DNA of 64,000 nucleotides. It comes from Cyanophora paradoxa. Lineage: Eukaryota; Glaucocystophyceae; Cyanophorales; Cyanophoraceae. Made by a program: the position numbers and the translations under genes. Under the pieces are notes generated by a model. That model saw only the letters and a program-made list of their open reading frames with translations, was not told the origin of the DNA and did no database searches. The stretch lies in the NCBI GenBank assembly GCA_004431415.1, contig QPMI01000255.1, positions 1 through 64,000 of the forward strand, given 5' to 3'. This document shows, one piece after another, positions 60,801 to 64,000 of the stretch; position 1 is the first letter of the stretch, and each line of letters begins with the position of its first letter.

Positions 60801-63800
60801 CCTCCCCGGCCTCCGCCCCTGTCTCCCCGGCCTCCGCCCTCGCCTCGGCGAGGGCCGCGGAGGCCGGGGAGCTCTGCCGGCTCCTAGCAACGGCCGGCGG
60901 CGCCTCTTGCGCCTCCGGGGCCGGCGTGGCCGGTGCGGAGCTGGCTGCAGGGTAGGAGGCGGCGGCGGGGGGAGTCGAGGGCGAGGATGCGCCGTGGGGG
61001 CTCGTGGAGGGGGAGCGAGCGGGCGTGGGGGATGGCTCTGGGGAAATTTCGGGGGAGGAGCGGGGGCGGGGCGTGGGGGTGGACGGGGCGGGGTGGAGGC
61101 GGGGGCAAGACCGGGGCGTGGACGGGGAGCTGGAGCGGGGAGCCGCGGACGTGGAGCGGGGCGCCGCCGGCGGCCGGCACGACGCGCGCCTCGGCCGCGT
61201 ACGCGCCGGGGAGCGTCGGGAGGAGCTCGACGAGGGCGTAGCCGGCGGGCCCCTCGACGACGGCGACGGCGGGGGGCGGGAGGGCTCGAGGCCGCCCGGG
61301 GCGAGGACGGAGGCGAAGAGGGCGGGTGGCGCGGCGAGACGGCGTTCCCGAAGGCGTCCGCCAGCTCCACCCGCAGCCGCGCCGGGCGCCCCACCTCCAG
61401 CGGGCCGGCGGTCTCCACCCGCAGGCAGCTCCGCGCGGGGTCCGGCGCCCCGGGCTCGACCGCCCACACGAGGGTCGGGGGCCCAGCGGGGCCCCACTCG
61501 CGCCCCGCGGGGAGGGCCCCCTCGGGGCCGGCACCGCCTCTCCGGCGAGGCGGAGGCGGAGGGCGTAGAGGCCGGCGGCGGCGGGGGCGAAGGCGAGGCG
61601 GAGGGCGGCGGGCCGGCGGGCGGAGCTCGACGGGGAGGGGCGCCGCGGGGGCCCCTCGAGGGCCTCCAGCGCCGCCTCGACGCCCCCCGCGGGGCCCCGC
61701 CTCGTTCCCGAACGCGTCCCGGCACCGGAGCTCCACCCCGGCCTCCTCGCCGGCCCCCGACGCCGCCGGCCCGCGAGCCGCACCCGGCACGCAGCCGCGT
61801 GGGCCGGGGCGGGAGCACGGTCCAGCGCAGGGCTCGCCGGGATCGCCCGCCCGTCCGCGAACACCTCGACCTCGTACTCCCCGCCGCCTCCAGGGGCGTG
61901 CAGCACTCGTACGCCCCCTCCTCACCGTCCGCCGCCGCCGCGAAGCTCAGCGCCCGCGCCCGCCCTCGGGCCCGCGCGCCACGGCGTAGAGGCCGTCGGC
62001 GTCGGATGCGCCCTGCCGCCCCGTGAGCAGCCGGGGGAGGAGGAGCGCGGCGGGGGCGGGGCGGGCGGGTCGCACGGAGCGGAGGGCGCCGGAGTGGTCG
62101 CGCGCGGCGACGCGGATGCGGGCGGGGCGCCGGCGACGGAGCGCGCCGGCTCCAGGGCCGCCGCCCCGAGCGCTCCGCCGAGAGCACCGCTGCGCCGGAT
62201 CGGCGGGGCGAGGCGGGGCGGGGCGGGGCGGGGCGGGGCCGGGCGGGGGGCGGACCGGGGACGGCGCTCCAGAGGAAGGGGCTCCCCTGGACGTCCTCGC
62301 CGGCGAGGGTGACGCGGCCGAGTAGTCGCCAAGCGGCCCCGCGGCGACCCGCAGGGCGTAGCGCCCGGGCCGGCGGCGGCGAGGGCGAACTCGGGGCGAG
62401 CCCCGCGGGGCCCCGCACCTCGAAGGAGAGCGCCTCGAGTCCTCCCGCCCCGCCCGCCCGTTCCCGAAGCGGTCCCTGGCCCCGCCCCCGCTCAGCAGCA
62501 GCGGCGGCGACAGCGGCCGGCGCCGGCAGAGCGGGCGAGCGCACCGGGTGGCGAGGAGGAGCTCGAAGGGCTCCCCCGCGGGGACGCGCACCGCCCCGCC
62601 GGCGCTCTCCAGCGCGCTCCCCGCGGCGCTCAAGGGCCCCGGGGCGACGGAGAGGGGGAAGAGGCGGCGGGCGACGAGCTGCCCGTCGAGGTCGGCCATC
62701 ACCTCGTACGCCCCCGCCGCCTCCGTCCGGAAGGCCGCCGTCCAGACGCCCCCGGCGTGCGCCAGGCTCCGCATCAGCACGGGCCGCACGTGCACCCGCT
62801 CGCCCGTCTGGCGCCCCCTCAGCCGCGCCGGGGCGGGGCGGGGCGGGGCGGGCCTCGGGCGGGGGCGGCGGAGCGGATGCGGACGCGGAGGCGGCCCTCG
62901 ACGGCCTCGATCGGGTTCAGGTTCCCCAGCGCCTGCCCCGCCCCGCCCGCCTCACGCCCGCCCCGCCCGCCCCCGGCGCCCCGCGGCCGGGCCGGCGCAC
63001 GTCCCGGAGCTCGATGTGGAAGGCGGCGCTCTCGCCGGCCACCGCCGCCAGCGCCGCGCCCTCCGCCACCGTGCACCGCCCCGCCGCGATGGGCGCTGCG
63101 GCGGCCTCAGGGGCGGCGGGGGCGGCGGGGCGGCGGGGGCGGCCAGGGAGGACGGCGAGCTCGAAGGGGGAGCCGGCGACGTGCGCCCCGTTGACGGCGA
63201 CGTGCAGCAGGTACTCCCCCGTCCGCCGCGCCTCGTACTCCACCAGCTGCGCGCCCCGGGGCCCCTGCTCGCGACCCCGGGGGAGCGGGGCGGAGCGGCG
63301 GGCGCACGTAGGAGCCGTCCCGCGTCGGTGCAGCGGCAGGCGACGTGCACCCCCGCGGGGCCTCTCCCGCCTCGAAGCGGACCTTCGCGGGGGCGGCTCG
63401 GCGGGGCGGCTCGGCGGGGCGGGACGGGGCGGGGCGGGCGGGGGACCTCGACGAGGTCGCCGCCGGAGGGGACCTCCTCGCCCATCTCGTCCCGCGCCCG
63501 CACCACGAAGCAAGTCCCCGCCCCGCCTCCGCCCGACCCGTCCCGCCCCGACCGCCACGCTCCGCGCCCCGACACCCGCGCTGCGCCCCGCCCCCCGCTC
63601 GCCGCCCCGCCCCCCGCTCGCCGCCCCGCGAGGTCGGAGGGCGGCGGGGCACGGACCGAGGGTGACGAGGCGGCGGCGTGGCCGTAGCGCGGGGGCGGCG
63701 CCGGCCCGCCCAGCGTCACCTCCCGCCACAGCAACGCCTCTACCGCGCCCTCAGCGGCGCCGGGCGGGGCGGCCGGCGGGCGGGCGGGGCGCGCCACGGG

Positions 63801-64000
63801 CGGTGTCGGCGACCCAGAGGTCGGCGAGCCAAGGCCCGCGGGGGTCGCCACCCAGCCCCGACGAGCAGCAGCGCGCCGCGCGAGGCGGCCAGCGAGTGGC
63901 CCTCGCGCGGGCACGGCCCGCGAGGGCCCCCGCGCAGCAGGCGGGAGCGCCAGGCGGCCGTGTCGAGCACCCAGGTGTCGGCGGTGAGGACGTTGACGAG
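57882..64000 (-). CDS. Kelch-like and filamin-repeat protein, partial (5' end outside window)
   Basis: On the minus strand, extremely GC-rich exons in changing frames encode many filamin/ABP280 Ig-like repeats. Evidence is the recurring trio: an internal DxFGN or D..GN strand, a G.Y…V…G strand pair, and a closing .PGSPF-like motif. Examples: RTGEYLLHVAVNGAHVAGSP (about 63180), AAGAYEVMADLDGQLVARRL (about 62690), VELRCRDAFGNEAG (about 61710), RVELADAFGNAVS (about 61350), VARDCNGFLRPQGADAARFA (about 60560), GGYRVHLALAGQPLPGSPF (about 59880), RDEFGNAGASVDAR (about 59660), DAHGNLRRAGGDAALFAL (about 59270), RLADAFGNAPPAEEA (about 58845), APGDYQIRVTQEGRPLSHWP (about 58090). At least nine repeats. 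It ends EDPNEEALDFMAY with TAG at 57882-57884. Introns are short and borders unresolved. Filamin repeats usually serve as cytoskeletal or surface rods. Confidence 0.65.
63640..63975 (-). CDS. Kelch-like N-terminal segment of the filamin-repeat gene
   Basis: The part nearest the window edge reads PPRYGHAAASSPSV (about 63690) and PREGHSLAASRGALLLVG (about 63900), with LDTAAWRSRLLRGGP before it. The R.GH/R.GHS..A…..L.LVGG pattern is the core of kelch propeller blades. Two blades are visible; more presumably lie outside the window. Its frame lies next to the filamin frames, so I take it as the N-terminal module of the same gene. Confidence 0.55.

Noticed and set aside
57807-63687. Plus-strand open frames up to 466 codons in the last 6 kb
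   Set aside because: They are Arg/Pro/Gly/Ala-rich shadows of the minus-strand filamin exons. The minus strand shows recurrent DxFGN and GxYxVxxxG motifs.

Overview
The window comes from a GC-rich nuclear genome of an intron-bearing eukaryote, most likely a unicellular alga or other protist. The genes are split by many short GT-AG introns. The proteins are mosaics of CUB, bacterial-type PPC, WD40, IPT/TIG, beta-helix, filamin and kelch modules. There are no bacterial operons, rRNAs or tRNAs. The exact lineage cannot be fixed from the sequence; a haptophyte-like alga is a guess.

Layout. (1) 1-9,931 is a nested satellite-like array: five units of 1.3-3.0 kb built from alternating ~150-165 bp subrepeats, with at least one fresh ~1,014 bp tandem duplication. 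No real gene is seen there. (2) 9,932-10,848 is a short retroposed element with a perfect 13 bp target-site duplication, a UUCG-capped 3' hairpin and an A tail. (3) 10,849-14,370 is non-coding DNA with AT-rich repeats, a 264 bp MITE-like inverted-repeat element (12,764-13,027) and a CTGCAG-rich low-complexity stretch. (4) About 14.4-56.45 kb, plus strand, reads as one giant gene. (5) 56,449-57,881 is a convergent 3' intergenic spacer. (6) 57,882-64,000, minus strand, is a very GC-rich gene with filamin-type repeats and kelch-like motifs; its 5' end lies beyond the window.

The giant gene is the main content. In order it encodes: a hydrophobic signal-like segment; 28 tandem, mostly cysteine-free CUB repeats, each made by the same three exons (A, B, C) and grouped into five blocks of 3, 10, 5, 6 and 4 repeats, each block opened by a Ser-Pro linker; a sixth Ser-Pro linker; two PPC-like domains; a WD40 propeller-like segment; about nine divergent CUB-like units; an unassigned ~300-residue segment; an array of IPT/TIG Ig-like domains; a small SEA-like domain and a cysteine knot; a long right-handed beta-helix of the polymorphic-membrane-protein type; a Cys-rich stalk; a multi-pass membrane module; and a Pro/Glu/Asp-rich tail. 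If it is one gene, the product would be roughly 9,000-10,000 residues (my estimate): a giant cell-surface protein whose ectodomain is a chain of adhesion or carbohydrate-binding modules anchored by the C-terminal membrane region. Reading frame is kept across the module junctions I checked by hand (CUB28 to Ser-Pro to PPC1, PPC2 to WD40, WD40 to divergent CUB, and most of the membrane module), which supports a single gene. Transcript evidence would be needed to prove it.
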